DNA from: Latilactobacillus fragifolii
Lineage (GTDB): Bacteria; Bacillota; Bacilli; Lactobacillales; Lactobacillaceae
DNA: 64,000 nucleotides
Direction of reading: 5' to 3'
Assembly (NCBI RefSeq): GCF_905332535.1
Contig: NZ_CAJOCF010000003.1
Span: 1 to 64,000 of the forward strand
The notes under the pieces were generated by a model. It had not been told where the DNA came from and searched no databases. It worked only from the letters and a program-made list of their open reading frames with translations. The translations under genes were made by a program, and so were the position numbers. Every line of letters starts with the position of its first letter. The stretch's first letter is position 1. Shown one piece after another: positions 33,049 through 42,901 of the stretch.

Positions 33049-33708
33049 TTAATGATTCATACCCAGAAATCCAAATAAAATCATCGTTGCGACATAAATT
33101 AACCCACTCACAACACGGTTTAGCGGGTTAATTTTCCCCACTTTAGGGGCACCAAGCGCCATACTACTTAAAAAGCCGCCAAGGACCCCACCAACCATTG
33201 CGTACAATGCATTGTGATCGACAATAAACTGTAATCCGATGGTTAAAAATAGAAATAACCAATATTGACGGGCCACTTGGCCTAACACTGACTCTTCTTT
33301 GAAGGCATCCCCTAACATCAAGAAACCACCGAAGAGCCCTAAAATGGCTGTTCCAGCAGTAACCATTGGCGTATTAAGGCCCAAAAAGGCGCTAGTGGTA
33401 AACAAGCTCGCCAAACTACTCAGCACATAGATCGCTAGTAATCGCCAGTGGCCCAACAGGCGTTCAAGTTGCCCACCGACAAAAAATAAAATCACTAGAT
33501 CTACGAAGAGATTCATAAACCGTCCATGATTAACAGACGCCATTATAAAGCCAATAATATGGCCATTCATTAACATATTAGCCGATGTAAAGCCGTTCAA
33601 CCATACCACCGGATTCAAAAACATCATTGCAAACATCAAAATGTTCAATAACATCAAGGCGTACACCACAATCGGGGCGTCTTGCCAACGTTCTTTAAAA
33701 TTAGTCAT
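33049..33708 (-). CDS. Rhomboid-fold membrane protein, catalytic residues missing
   Basis: Membrane protein of 219 residues with six or more helices arranged as in rhomboid proteases, upstream of yqgQ-glcK like B. subtilis YqgP/GluP. The catalytic region, normally GxSG, reads TAGTAILG (residues 117-124), so the Ser is replaced by Gly. The TM6 His is replaced by Met in YAMVGGVLGG (Met171). The HxxN loop motif is also changed (HGRFMNLFVDL). It should be an inactive pseudorhomboid. The start ATG 33708 has AAAGGAG seven bases upstream; it follows the 5-FCL gene by ten bases. Confidence 0.85.
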   Translation of the reverse strand: MTNFKERWQDAPIVVYALMLLNILMFAMMFLNPVVWLNGFTSANMLMNGHIIGFIMASVNHGRFMNLFVDLVILFFVGGQLERLLGHWRLLAIYVLSSLASLFTTSAFLGLNTPMVTAGTAILGLFGGFLMLGDAFKEESVLGQVARQYWLFLFLTIGLQFIVDHNALYAMVGGVLGGFLSSMALGAPKVGKINPLNRVVSGLIYVATMILFGFLGMNH

Positions 33709-33718
33709 CTTTTCTCCT

Positions 33719-34264
33719 TTAGACCTGAAGAACCTGATCGAGCTGGACATCAAATTCATCAATGGCCCAATCGGCACTTCGTTGTTGTGGTTTAAGTGCT
33801 AGTGCGATAGTTGGCATGGGGTGTTGGACCAGATAGCGGTCATAATAACCACCACCAAAGCCAACCCGCCAACCTTCCGGACTAAATGCTAGCCCAGGTA
33901 CAATCATTAAATCAGGGATTATCGCCTGGCTACTAGCTGTGATTACGGGTTCTAAAACACCATACGAACTCGTTGCCAAGTCAGTGGTTGCCGTTAACGG
34001 GTAAAAAGCCATTTGTCGCGCCGGTAAAGTCTTAGGAACTGCAACTTGTTTACCTGCAAAACGAATGGCATCAATTACCGGTTTTGTCGCCATTTCAATT
34101 GGCTGACTTAATGTGATACCGATGATTGTTGCCGTTTGGAACGCTTCGGTTGCCATTAATAATTGCAAAAGCTTTGCTTCTTGAGCGGATTTAAGCGCTG
34201 GCGTTTGCGCAAGCGTTTGTAAGGCCGCAATTTGTTGTTGCCGAATTTGCTCTTTAGTCTGCAT
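33719..34264 (-). CDS. 5-formyltetrahydrofolate cyclo-ligase
   Basis: Converts 5-formyl-THF to 5,10-methenyl-THF with ATP. 181 residues, usual length. The N terminus KEQIRQQQIAAL, the substrate region AVPKTLPARQMAFYPL, LMIVPGLAFSPEGWRVGFGGGYYDRYL (the strongest signature) and a C-terminal LKPQQR are present. It is located between rpmG and the rhomboid-like gene, the usual order before yqgP-yqgQ-glcK. GGAGG precedes the ATG. Confidence 0.94.
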   Translation of the reverse strand: MQTKEQIRQQQIAALQTLAQTPALKSAQEAKLLQLLMATEAFQTATIIGITLSQPIEMATKPVIDAIRFAGKQVAVPKTLPARQMAFYPLTATTDLATSSYGVLEPVITASSQAIIPDLMIVPGLAFSPEGWRVGFGGGYYDRYLVQHPMPTIALALKPQQRSADWAIDEFDVQLDQVLQV

Positions 34265-34281
34265 TCAAACGCCTCCTTAAC

Positions 34282-34316
34282 AAAAAAAAGCCCGAGCGCG
34301 AAGCGCCCCGACTTTT
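34282..34316 (-). terminator. Terminator of rpmG
   Basis: On the minus strand a 12-bp stem with one mismatch and two G-U pairs and a short loop (TTC) is followed by TTTTTTTT. Some read-through into the 5-FCL gene is likely, because no separate promoter is obvious. Confidence 0.75.
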
Positions 34317-34330
34317 GATGTGCGTCACTA

Positions 34331-34480
34331 TTATTTAGTTTCGCGGTGTAAAGTTACTTTGCGTTCGCGTGGGCAATATTTCTTTAATTCCAAGCGATCT
34401 GGATTGTTACGTTTATTTTTGTTTGATAAGTAACTACGTTCGTGACATTCTGTACATTCCATTGTAATGTGAACACGCAT
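34331..34480 (-). CDS. rpmG: 50S ribosomal protein L33
   Basis: Protein of 49 residues, [18 protein letters not shown] onward, nearly the same as B. subtilis RpmGA. The zinc-ribbon type Cys pattern is C9 and C12 with a further Cys in KKYCPRERK, and the conserved end is TLHRETK. It belongs to the large ribosomal subunit. GGAGG lies eight bases upstream of the ATG. Its promoter carries an inverted repeat, noted separately. Confidence 0.97.
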   Translation of the reverse strand: MRVHITMECTECHERSYLSNKNKRNNPDRLELKKYCPRERKVTLHRETK

Positions 34481-34542
34481 TGATATAGCCTCCAAGTTGT
34501 AAGTAATTTTCTAAAAAACTGTTTAATTCTTAGACTCTTAGT

Positions 34543-34571
34543 ATCATACCATTTTTTATGGTATCTGAAAA
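34543..34571 (-). promoter_or_regulatory. rpmG promoter with inverted repeat in the spacer
   Basis: On the minus strand TTTTCA, 17 bp and an extended -10 TGGTATGAT. The spacer and -10 hold a perfect 7-bp inverted repeat (ATACCAT with ATGGTAT, loop TTTTT, 34546-34564), which could be an operator. Confidence 0.55.
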
Positions 34572-34588
34572 GGTTATTTCGGAATATT

Positions 34589-36694
34589 TCATCCAGTAAT
34601 GTTATTTAATTTATAAAAACTCGTAATCATTTCACGCGCTAGTAATGTATTGTAATGTCCTTTATCAGAGTTTAAGTTCGGGAACACAATGGCAATTGCC
34701 ACTTGTGGATTATCGTAAGGCGCAAACCCAACCAAACTAGACGTAACGGTTTCCACTTGCTTACTTGTCGAATCATTTGGATCTTCACGCGCAAAAGATT
34801 GGGCAGTCCCGGTTTTAGCGGCAAACGTTGGTTTGATGTCTTTTAAGGTGTGTGCTGTCCCCCAGGCGTTGGTCCCGTTGACAACGTTGTACATCCCTTT
34901 TTTAACGACATTGAAGTAACTTTCCGGCGCATCAACTGTGCTGAGCACGGTGGGCCTTGTCTTGGTGCCGACTTGACCAGCTGTGCCATCGTTACCAGTT
35001 TGTTGGATGGAATCCACAAGGTATGGTTTCATGCGCTGGCCACCATTGGCGATGGTTGAAATGTATTGTGCTAATTGAATTAAAGTATAAGCATCATAGT
35101 TACCATAGGACAAATCCAGTAAGGAACCTAAGGCTGGATCGCCATATTCATTGACAGTTGGCCCTAAAATTCCTGAGGCTTCACCCGGTAAATCAACCCC
35201 AGTCTTTTGTCCTAAACCGAATTGACTGAAATAACCGCGCATCTTCGTAAAGATATCTGAGTCCATCGTCAACTGTGAATTGGGTACATATTTGGCATGC
35301 CCTTCTAACATTGCTAATTGCATCATATAAATATTAGAAGAAACTTCCAACGCTGATTCAGCATTCAATGCACTAAATGTCCCAACTGGGTAAACTGATT
35401 TCTTAACGGGCGTTCCAGTTAAATAAATCGGGGTATCCGGTAAGGTATTATTGGTTGGTGTAATCACACCGTCCATTAAGCCACCCATAACAGTCGCCCC
35501 TTTGATTGCAGACCCCATAACGAAGGTGTGGTTAATAACCCCAAGGGCATCATCGGCAATTTCACCTGATTTGCGATCGTTGGATTCACCGGCCATTGCT
35601 AAAATAGCCCCTGTTTTGGGATTCATCGCTACGGCATATGCCCCATCAGAATACTGGGTGGCTCCTGCGGCTTTTGCTTGGTCGTAGACTTTCTTCAAAG
35701 CAGCTTCCACCTGTGTTTGATAAGCTTGATCAATGGTTAAATTTAAATTGCTCCCTTTTTGTCCTTTATATAAGACATTACTTGAAAGAATCTGATTATT
35801 CGCACCAACTTCGACTTGTGATTGTGACTTCGAACCGTGCAAGACACTTTCGTATTGCTTTTCTAAATAACTCGTCCCAACGCGATCATTCCGCGAATAA
35901 CCCTGTGCTAACAAGGCGTTAATACCGTCTTCTGGCAACCCTTGTTCTTCTGTTGAAACATGGCCAATAATACTGCGCATCGAATCCCCATTGGGATAAG
36001 CGCGTTCCCAATCGGTGCCGACATTAATCCCTGGTAAACTCGTTAGATGTTCACTAATTTGTGCAATTTCCTTATCGGTGACATCCGTATTCTTGATATA
36101 AACTGTCGATAATTGATAAGCACCACTCATAATTTTAAAAATCGCAGCAGCTTGTTTCTGTTGATCGTTTAAGCCGCCAAACGATTTTTTAACCAATTCG
36201 ATTGTCGATTGATAAACTTTCTTTTCCGGTAACACAGAACCATCACTGGCAACCTTAGCCGATTTAGGCAGTTTTGCGTTCCATTTTTTAAGGTTCTTGG
36301 GATTACTGAGGTAGTAATCAATCTGATCCCGTTCCGTTAATTTATCTGTCGGTACCGTTAAATAGTGGGTTAACTTATTAGCTTCGGTATACATTTGATC
36401 CGCCAAAACATTCATGTTCTTCGTATAAGTAATCGCCGGCTTAGCTGTATTCCCAACTAAAACCCGCCCCTTCGAATCGAGGATCATTCCTCGGGGCACG
36501 TTACCTGTAACGATTTTCTTATCAGTCGTGTTGACCATTGCTTGAAAATTAGCGCCCTCCATTACTTGTAGGCGGCCCAATTGCATAATCAACGCCGCAA
36601 ATAACACAAAAACGATGAACAATAGGAAGTTCAAGCGGAATGGAATCAGTGATTTTTCATGGTTTTGTTTGTTTTTTCTCTTAATGATTTTCAC
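34589..36694 (-). CDS. Class B penicillin-binding protein (PBP2-type transpeptidase)
   Basis: Monofunctional peptidoglycan transpeptidase, 701 residues. One N-terminal transmembrane helix (FLLFIVFVLFAALIMQLG), a dimerisation/pedestal region (GNVPRGMILDSKGRVLVGN), and the catalytic domain: SxxK as SAIK (around residue 393), SxN as SSN (around 451), KTG as KTGTAQ (around 623). It fits the elongation or PBP2b group of lactobacilli. The start is GTG 36694; AAGGAG lies 13 bases away, which is long, so the start is a little uncertain. It is followed by rpmG on the same strand. Confidence 0.93.
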   Translation of the reverse strand: MKIIKRKNKQNHEKSLIPFRLNFLLFIVFVLFAALIMQLGRLQVMEGANFQAMVNTTDKKIVTGNVPRGMILDSKGRVLVGNTAKPAITYTKNMNVLADQMYTEANKLTHYLTVPTDKLTERDQIDYYLSNPKNLKKWNAKLPKSAKVASDGSVLPEKKVYQSTIELVKKSFGGLNDQQKQAAAIFKIMSGAYQLSTVYIKNTDVTDKEIAQISEHLTSLPGINVGTDWERAYPNGDSMRSIIGHVSTEEQGLPEDGINALLAQGYSRNDRVGTSYLEKQYESVLHGSKSQSQVEVGANNQILSSNVLYKGQKGSNLNLTIDQAYQTQVEAALKKVYDQAKAAGATQYSDGAYAVAMNPKTGAILAMAGESNDRKSGEIADDALGVINHTFVMGSAIKGATVMGGLMDGVITPTNNTLPDTPIYLTGTPVKKSVYPVGTFSALNAESALEVSSNIYMMQLAMLEGHAKYVPNSQLTMDSDIFTKMRGYFSQFGLGQKTGVDLPGEASGILGPTVNEYGDPALGSLLDLSYGNYDAYTLIQLAQYISTIANGGQRMKPYLVDSIQQTGNDGTAGQVGTKTRPTVLSTVDAPESYFNVVKKGMYNVVNGTNAWGTAHTLKDIKPTFAAKTGTAQSFAREDPNDSTSKQVETVTSSLVGFAPYDNPQVAIAIVFPNLNSDKGHYNTLLAREMITSFYKLNNITG

Positions 36695-36756
36695 AGACGG
36701 TCAGATACTCCTTATTAGCGCCTTGCTAGTGAAAGATGGGGCGCTGCTTTATGCTT

Positions 36757-36781
36757 CAAAAAGTCACCAAACGACTTTTTG
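36757..36781. repeat. Perfect inverted repeat upstream of the PBP gene
   Basis: CAAAAAGTC and GACTTTTTG with a 7-base loop. It lies about 65 bases before the PBP gene; as RNA on either strand it forms a short stem with A/T-rich flanks, a possible weak terminator or leader structure. The rest of 36695-36971 holds no gene. Confidence 0.6.
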
Positions 36782-36971
36782 AGCGATTGTGTGCTGTATT
36801 GTTTAAGTTTAGCAAAATTATCATAAACAAGCTATGCCAAATCTCTAAATTCAAACAAGATTATGGTATGCTTAAGCATAGTCATTAACTGATTATATTT
36901 TACAGCTTTTCTCAGTTAAAAACGGACTAGCAACCTAATTTTTAGATTTTTTTATTAATTGGAGGATTACC

Positions 36972-39584
36972 GTGAGTCGATTCTACGCTTTTGCACGTCG
37001 TCATTATACATTAGGTCTGAGTTTCCTACTACCACTTAGCATTTTATTTATTTATGGGCTACTGCGGCATGTGTTTCCTTTTGGTGGGCAAACAATCCTG
37101 ACGGTTGATTTAGGCCAACAATACATTGATTTTTATGCTTTTTTCAGAAGCACCCTATTGCATCATCCCGAGACCTTTTTTTATTCCTTTGCTAAAGGCT
37201 TGGGGGGCGACATGCTTGGGGTCTGGGCCTATTATCTGATGAGTCCGTTCAATTTAATCGTCCTATTGACACCGGGACGCTGGCTGAGTTTGGGCGTCTG
37301 GCTGATGGTCCTTTTGAAAACCGGGACCAGTGGTCTGAGCTTTGCCTACTACTTAAAATCTAACAAACTACTCCACAGTTGGTGGTTCCCAACACTTAGT
37401 GTCGTCTACGCCTTATCCGGATTTGCAATTGCTAACCAGTTTAACGTCATGTGGTTGGATGCACTCGTTTGGCTTCCGTTAATTGTTTTAGGAATTGATC
37501 GCCTCTTTACTGGCCGTCACTTTTGGCTGTATCCATTGAGTCTTGCTGCCCTTTTAATGAGTAACTATTATATGGGATACATGGTTTGCCTGTTTGTCAT
37601 TGCTTATTTTGCGTGGGCTTGTGCCCATTACTGGCAAACTTGGCGTCATTTCCGACGAAGTGGCGTCCGCTTCATTAGTGGCTCACTTTTAGCCGGTTTA
37701 CTCTCGGCGTGGTTGCTACTGCCGACTTTCTTCCAATTGACGCAGAGTAAGGGCCAATACACAATCCAAAAAATTCATTGGCAGTTCGAATATAATCCGC
37801 TTAAGATGCTCTCTAAACTAGTCATTGGTAATTTCAACTTCGACCAAATGCCAAAAGGCGAACCGAATATCTTCGTCGGAAGCCTTGTATTAATTTGTGC
37901 GCTTTTATACTTTGGAACACACAAGATTGCTTGGCAAGAACGATTTGTTGCCTTATTAGTCACTATTTTCTTAGGCGTTTCAATGTGTTATGAACCCCTT
38001 GATTTATTATGGCACGGCATGCAATTTCCGGTTTGGTATCCTTATCGTTTTTCATATGTGGTTAGCTTTTGGCTAATCGTTCTTGCGGTCCAACGGCTCC
38101 ACTATCAACCGCGATTTAGTTGGTATCAACTCTTATTACCATTTTTAATGTTGATGGCAGCCTACGGTTATACTGCTAAACATCTCAAGCATTTTACGGC
38201 GCTAAGCCCTACTCAGATTAACGTAAGCATCGCCTTTTTATTAATGACTTGCTTGCTTTTGCTCTTGAAAAGACCACTCAAGCGCTATTATCCTTTGCTT
38301 CTAATCCTATGCGTCGTTGGTGAAATGATCACCAACGCGACAATGAGTCTCAATCAGATTAGCTATGTTTCGCAAAAAGATTACGCAGACTATACAGCGC
38401 ACTTGCAGGCGGCCGTTAACGCAATTCCCAATAAAACCACTTTTCAACGAATTGGTAAAACCTTTATGCGGACTAAAAATGATCCAATGCAAGCTGATTA
38501 TTTCGGTGGGTCCCATTTTAATTCGATGCTCGAACCCAGTTATCCGAAATTTATGGGCAGCATTGGTGAACCGGCTGGCGATGGCGCCGTTGCCGATACG
38601 AATCAAACACTCTTCACTGATGCATTATTAGGTTATCGCTACTATCTCAACGACACTAGTGGTCAACCAACAATGCCGCTCAGTTCCAATAAACCAGACT
38701 TAGCGCGCTATAACTTACTTAAGAAAAAAGATCAAGTTGCAATTTATCAAAATCAAAACGCACTCGGCCTTGGCTTTGCCGCTTCTGAAAAAGTGCTTAA
38801 ACACCATGTCGTCGCTAACTATCCACTACTTGAACAGAACCAGATTGCATCAGATTTAACCAATTCAACGACGATCGAACCACTTTTCACACTACAATTT
38901 TTCAAAACCGTCACTTATAAGAATGCTAAACAAAAGCCCAAGCTCAATGAAACATTCTTACGAATTGACCCCAAAAATCCAGCGCATGTCATCTATACGT
39001 TCACGCCCACCACGAGTGACCCTTATTATCTCACATTGGGCGCCAGCCTTGAAAAAAATGCGGTTCAAGTCGCATTAAATGGCCAAGCCATTCAACAATA
39101 CGATACTTTTCGGGATGCTGTTGTTCTAAACTTAACGAGCAACGCGATTGGGCAACAACAAACCGTTGATCTAACCTTTTCTAAAAAGGAAATTTGGCTG
39201 CAGAATATTAATCTATACAGCCTAAATTACCAAGCTTTAACGCAGTTAACCAATCAATTACGAGCCCATTCATTGCAACTGAAAACTTTCTCAAACACGT
39301 TAGTTAAAGGGACAATTACCATTCCAAATCAAAATCAAGTCCTCATGACAACCGTCCCATATGCTGCTGGTTGGCACGCAACGGTTGACGGGCACCCGGT
39401 TAAAATCAAACGCGGTTTGAAGAACTTCATTGCCATCCCGCTGAAAAAAGGGCCCCATACAATCACCCTAAAATACTGGCCGCCTTATTTCTATTGGGGA
39501 TTGACGATTTCACTAATCAGCGCAAGCCTTGCGCTAGTTGGCTATTACAGCTACCGATACTACCGTCGCCGGCATTTATTCTAG
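36972..39584 (+). CDS. YfhO family membrane protein (glycosyltransferase-like)
   Basis: Large membrane protein of 870 residues with about twelve N-terminal helices, a long extracellular domain and a final helix (YFYWGLTISLISASLALVGYYSY) near the C terminus. It matches YfhO: YGLLRHVFPFGGQTILTVDLGQQY near the N terminus and the typical end YAAGWHATVDGHPV, KRGLKNFIAIPLKKGPH. YfhO proteins are GT-C type and are involved in glycosylation of lipoteichoic acid or other surface polymers. The start is GTG with GGAGG before it. It is transcribed alone and is terminated by a bidirectional hairpin. Confidence 0.92.
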   Translation: MSRFYAFARRHYTLGLSFLLPLSILFIYGLLRHVFPFGGQTILTVDLGQQYIDFYAFFRSTLLHHPETFFYSFAKGLGGDMLGVWAYYLMSPFNLIVLLTPGRWLSLGVWLMVLLKTGTSGLSFAYYLKSNKLLHSWWFPTLSVVYALSGFAIANQFNVMWLDALVWLPLIVLGIDRLFTGRHFWLYPLSLAALLMSNYYMGYMVCLFVIAYFAWACAHYWQTWRHFRRSGVRFISGSLLAGLLSAWLLLPTFFQLTQSKGQYTIQKIHWQFEYNPLKMLSKLVIGNFNFDQMPKGEPNIFVGSLVLICALLYFGTHKIAWQERFVALLVTIFLGVSMCYEPLDLLWHGMQFPVWYPYRFSYVVSFWLIVLAVQRLHYQPRFSWYQLLLPFLMLMAAYGYTAKHLKHFTALSPTQINVSIAFLLMTCLLLLLKRPLKRYYPLLLILCVVGEMITNATMSLNQISYVSQKDYADYTAHLQAAVNAIPNKTTFQRIGKTFMRTKNDPMQADYFGGSHFNSMLEPSYPKFMGSIGEPAGDGAVADTNQTLFTDALLGYRYYLNDTSGQPTMPLSSNKPDLARYNLLKKKDQVAIYQNQNALGLGFAASEKVLKHHVVANYPLLEQNQIASDLTNSTTIEPLFTLQFFKTVTYKNAKQKPKLNETFLRIDPKNPAHVIYTFTPTTSDPYYLTLGASLEKNAVQVALNGQAIQQYDTFRDAVVLNLTSNAIGQQQTVDLTFSKKEIWLQNINLYSLNYQALTQLTNQLRAHSLQLKTFSNTLVKGTITIPNQNQVLMTTVPYAAGWHATVDGHPVKIKRGLKNFIAIPLKKGPHTITLKYWPPYFYWGLTISLISASLALVGYYSYRYYRRRHLF

Positions 39585-39590
39585 CTATCA

Positions 39591-39639
39591 AAAAAAGCCC
39601 TTTACACTCGTTTTAAAATGAGTGCAGGGGGCTTTTTTT
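39591..39639. terminator. Bidirectional terminator
   Basis: AAAAGCCC with an inner stem CACTC/GAGTG and GGGCTTTT on the far side, plus long A- and T-runs, between the convergent YfhO and antiporter genes. Confidence 0.88.
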
Positions 39640-39643
39640 CCAT

Positions 39644-41758
39644 CTATTCAGTATCCGTTCGTGCTAAAATGAGCGCATTTTCGGAATAGTTAATGTTTTT
39701 ACGTAATTCATCTGCAAGCTGCCAAGCAATCTTATGTTGTTCCAATAACTCTTGAATCGCCGCACGTTCACTCGTGAGCGCTTTGATTCTTAATTTTTGC
39801 AATTGACGTTCATAAATAGCGGTCTTACTCCGGCCCCCATTTTTCATATTTTCAATCTGGTTACGATAGCGCACAATAATTTGATAAATCACCTGACGAT
39901 TAAAATGACGTTGGCGATTTTCCGGTTGCTTCAAAAAATATGACAACTGCTTGATTCCCGCTTTAGCCATTTCCCGTTCAGTTAATTGCCACTCAGTTTC
40001 ACTTGGGGATTTAGTCCGCCGCGGCCAGAGATGCGTCAAAAATCGTTTGCTAATCGACCAAGCACGATAGATTTGTAATTGTACATGATGCCAGTTAAAG
40101 CTCGTCCCGATAACCGATAACATCACTTGCTTTTGCCGTAATTTACGTTTACCGTGCCGATAACTTTTGGCACTAATTGCTTTTTCAGCCCATAACGCCT
40201 CTAACTTCTGCCGTTCACCGTCAAATGCTACTTGCCGTAAAATTAACTCTTCAGCAATTAACGGTGGTAATTCGTCGCTTGGGCTTGCTTCGCTTTGCCG
40301 ACTCTCCAATCGGCGAATCATCAGTTGATATTCTGCTAATAAATCTAAAGCAGCCCGATTATTGTCACTATGTCGTTGGGATTCGACCATGCTCGCTGCC
40401 ACCTTGTACATGTAAATCTTAGCATCTGTTTCATCCAAAAAGTCAGTGGCTGCTTCATCTTCGGCGGCTGCTTCGGCCTCCAGCTCTTGTTGCATGCCCC
40501 GCATCTCAATTGGTGCTTTGACTTTGGTCAACTTAGGAATCAAGACAACGGCCATCACTAAGCTGACAATAATCACGCCCGCCGCAATAAAGAGCATTAA
40601 ACCGCGTTGAGGAAACGGTGAACCATCCGCCAAAACGGTTGGTACCGACAACACCCCCGCCATGGTAATTGCCCCACGAACCCCAGATAGCCCAGATAAC
40701 ACTGCTATTTTGCTATTTTCACGCAGCGTTTTGGGATTGGTCTGGTTTGTGTAGAGCAAATAAGCTAACGTCCATAAGCCACGAACAATCACTAGAATCA
40801 GCCAAACCGCGAAGACAAGTAGAATTTCTTCACTCGTATTAATTAACGGATTATGCACCGTATTGCGCATTGCAACGGGCAGTTCAATCCCTAAAATTAA
40901 GAAGACAATCCCATTTAGTAAGTAAACACTGATTGACCAAGTTTGTTCCGTCACTAACTTCAATTCAGGTAAGAAATCAAGAAAAATATTACGCGATGAA
41001 TGACTAATAATCCCAGCTACCACCACTGCAATAACACCAGACGCGTGAAATAGATCTTCAACAATCAGGTAGATAATAAACGGCGTTATCAATTGTAGAA
41101 TCGTGTGGAACATCACGTCTTCAAAGCCTTGTTGTAACATAAATAAGCGGATAAAATGAATTACTAACATGATGATCATCCCAGCTAATGCACCAACAAT
41201 ACTAATATAGAGAAAATCTCCCGCAGCTTGTTGCCATGAAAAATAGCCGGTAACAGCAGCGGCAATGCCGTATTTAAAACTAATCAAACCACTAGCATCA
41301 TTAATTAAACTTTCACCGCTTACTAAGTGCAAAACCCGTGGGGGCAGATCAGCCTGTTCCGAAATCGACTGCACCGCTACTGGATCAGTTGGCGACAAGA
41401 TTGCGGCTAACGCAAAACTCGCAGCAAGTGGTAACGTCGGTACTAACCAGTGAATCGCCAAGCCGCCAATCAACGTAGTGGCAAAAACGAGGAAAATTGC
41501 GTTGCCAATAATCGGTCCGCGCAACGCCCACAGTTCTTTCTTGGGAAACCGGCGGCCATCGTTAAACAATAGTGGTGCAACAAAGACTAACATGAACCAA
41601 TCCGTTTTCAGTGGAATTTTGACGGCAAAAACTAAGGCCACCATCAATCCCAAGCCAATCTCAATTAAACTGACCGGTAAATTCGGTAAATAATGCCCGA
41701 TGATATTGGCAATAATCACCAACGTAATTAACAAAATAACAGCTTCAATAATCGCCAT
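39644..41758 (-). CDS. CPA1-family Na+/H+ antiporter
   Basis: Membrane protein of 704 residues. The first ~420 residues form about twelve helices with the CPA1 motifs VFVAPLLFNDGRRFPKKEL, LAAILSPTDPVAVQSI (the ND-type ion site), and LSGVRGAITMAGVLSVP. The remaining ~280 residues form a long charged cytoplasmic tail with Glu/Ala-rich and Arg-rich helices, which is likely regulatory. It would exchange Na+ or K+ for H+ in pH and salt control. It is transcribed alone, toward the YfhO gene. Confidence 0.93.
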   Translation of the reverse strand: MAIIEAVILLITLVIIANIIGHYLPNLPVSLIEIGLGLMVALVFAVKIPLKTDWFMLVFVAPLLFNDGRRFPKKELWALRGPIIGNAIFLVFATTLIGGLAIHWLVPTLPLAASFALAAILSPTDPVAVQSISEQADLPPRVLHLVSGESLINDASGLISFKYGIAAAVTGYFSWQQAAGDFLYISIVGALAGMIIMLVIHFIRLFMLQQGFEDVMFHTILQLITPFIIYLIVEDLFHASGVIAVVVAGIISHSSRNIFLDFLPELKLVTEQTWSISVYLLNGIVFLILGIELPVAMRNTVHNPLINTSEEILLVFAVWLILVIVRGLWTLAYLLYTNQTNPKTLRENSKIAVLSGLSGVRGAITMAGVLSVPTVLADGSPFPQRGLMLFIAAGVIIVSLVMAVVLIPKLTKVKAPIEMRGMQQELEAEAAAEDEAATDFLDETDAKIYMYKVAASMVESQRHSDNNRAALDLLAEYQLMIRRLESRQSEASPSDELPPLIAEELILRQVAFDGERQKLEALWAEKAISAKSYRHGKRKLRQKQVMLSVIGTSFNWHHVQLQIYRAWSISKRFLTHLWPRRTKSPSETEWQLTEREMAKAGIKQLSYFLKQPENRQRHFNRQVIYQIIVRYRNQIENMKNGGRSKTAIYERQLQKLRIKALTSERAAIQELLEQHKIAWQLADELRKNINYSENALILARTDTE

Positions 41759-41806
41759 CCCAACACCCTTTCTTTTTAAAACGCGCCATTAATCAGCGCA
41801 CATCGT

Positions 41807-41844
41807 TAAAAAAAGCCCTGATAAAATCATTTTTTACCATAGCT
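41807..41844 (-). terminator. Terminator of murB
   Basis: On the minus strand a 13-bp stem with one mismatch and two G-U pairs (AGCTATGGTAAAA against TTTTATCAGGGCT), followed by seven T. Confidence 0.75.
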
Positions 41845-41857
41845 TTTCATCATTGAT

Positions 41858-42772
41858 TTAACCTTGCTTATGTTGGCCAATAATGCGGACTTCTGGTTCT
41901 AAGCGCACCTGAAACTTCGCCCAAATGGTTTTTTGAATATATTCGATCAACGTCAAATAATCCGTTGCCGTTGCATGATCAATATTCACAATGAACCCGG
42001 CATGTTTTTTAGAAACTTGCGCGCCACCGATTTGATACCCTTGAAGCCCCGCTTTTTGAATCAACGGCCCGACAAAATACCCAACTGGTCGTTTGAAGAC
42101 ACTTCCACATGAGGGATATTCCAAAGGTTGTTTTGCAGCCCGGAGAGCATTAACCTCATCCATTCGTGCTCGAATCGCTGATGCAACACCAGTTGTCATT
42201 TCAAAATAGGCCGCTAAAACAATGCTCCCGTTTTCCTGCATTAAACTATGCCGGTAACTAAAATTTAAGTCAGCGGCTGTTAAGGTTTGCAATTGATTGT
42301 CACGTGTTAAGACATCAACGCGTGTCAAGACATCACTGATTTGGCCACCATAAGCGCCAGCGTTCATGAAAACCGCGCCGCCAACACTACCAGGAATGCC
42401 GGCAGCAAACTCTAATCCCGTCAAACCACCAGCATAAGCTGCTTCAGAGGTTTGAATGATTCCGGCGCCAGCTTGGGCGGTCACCAAGTTGCCCTCGACT
42501 TTAATCTGGTTCATTGCGGTTAAGATGATGACTAAGCCCTCAATCCCGCCGTCACGGACAATTAAATTACTAGCGTTGCCGATAACTGTGATAGGTAAGC
42601 TCAGTTCGTTAGCACTGGCCACTAATTGGCGCACTTCTGCAACAGATTTGGGGAGTGCGAGTAAATCCGCTGGCCCACCTGTTTTGGTAAAGGTGTACAA
42701 GCTTAATGGTTCAGCTTGATGGATCTCGATTGTTTGATTTGCTTGTAAGAATGCTTCAACTTGACTTGTCAC
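41858..42772 (-). CDS. murB: UDP-N-acetylenolpyruvoylglucosamine reductase
   Basis: Reduces UDP-GlcNAc-enolpyruvate to UDP-MurNAc in peptidoglycan synthesis, with NADPH and FAD. 304 residues, type II (Gram-positive) form. [14 protein letters not shown] starts the FAD domain, [19 protein letters not shown] carries the flavin loop, the active Ser lies in CGSVFKRP, and the catalytic Glu in LEPEVRIIG near the end. The start is inferred as GTG 42772, ten bases after GAGGGG; the longer frame opens inside this site. It is divergent from exoA. Confidence 0.95.
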   Translation of the reverse strand: MTSQVEAFLQANQTIEIHQAEPLSLYTFTKTGGPADLLALPKSVAEVRQLVASANELSLPITVIGNASNLIVRDGGIEGLVIILTAMNQIKVEGNLVTAQAGAGIIQTSEAAYAGGLTGLEFAAGIPGSVGGAVFMNAGAYGGQISDVLTRVDVLTRDNQLQTLTAADLNFSYRHSLMQENGSIVLAAYFEMTTGVASAIRARMDEVNALRAAKQPLEYPSCGSVFKRPVGYFVGPLIQKAGLQGYQIGGAQVSKKHAGFIVNIDHATATDYLTLIEYIQKTIWAKFQVRLEPEVRIIGQHKQG

Positions 42773-42901
42773 AATTGTCGTTCCCCTCAAAAATAATCTA
42801 CTCCTAGTTTAACAAAGACGGCTTAAATTGAACAGTCACCACTTTTTTTGCGTATTATTAACTAAACCGTTAAAATGGAGTTTAGAAATGAGGGAACGAC
42901 A

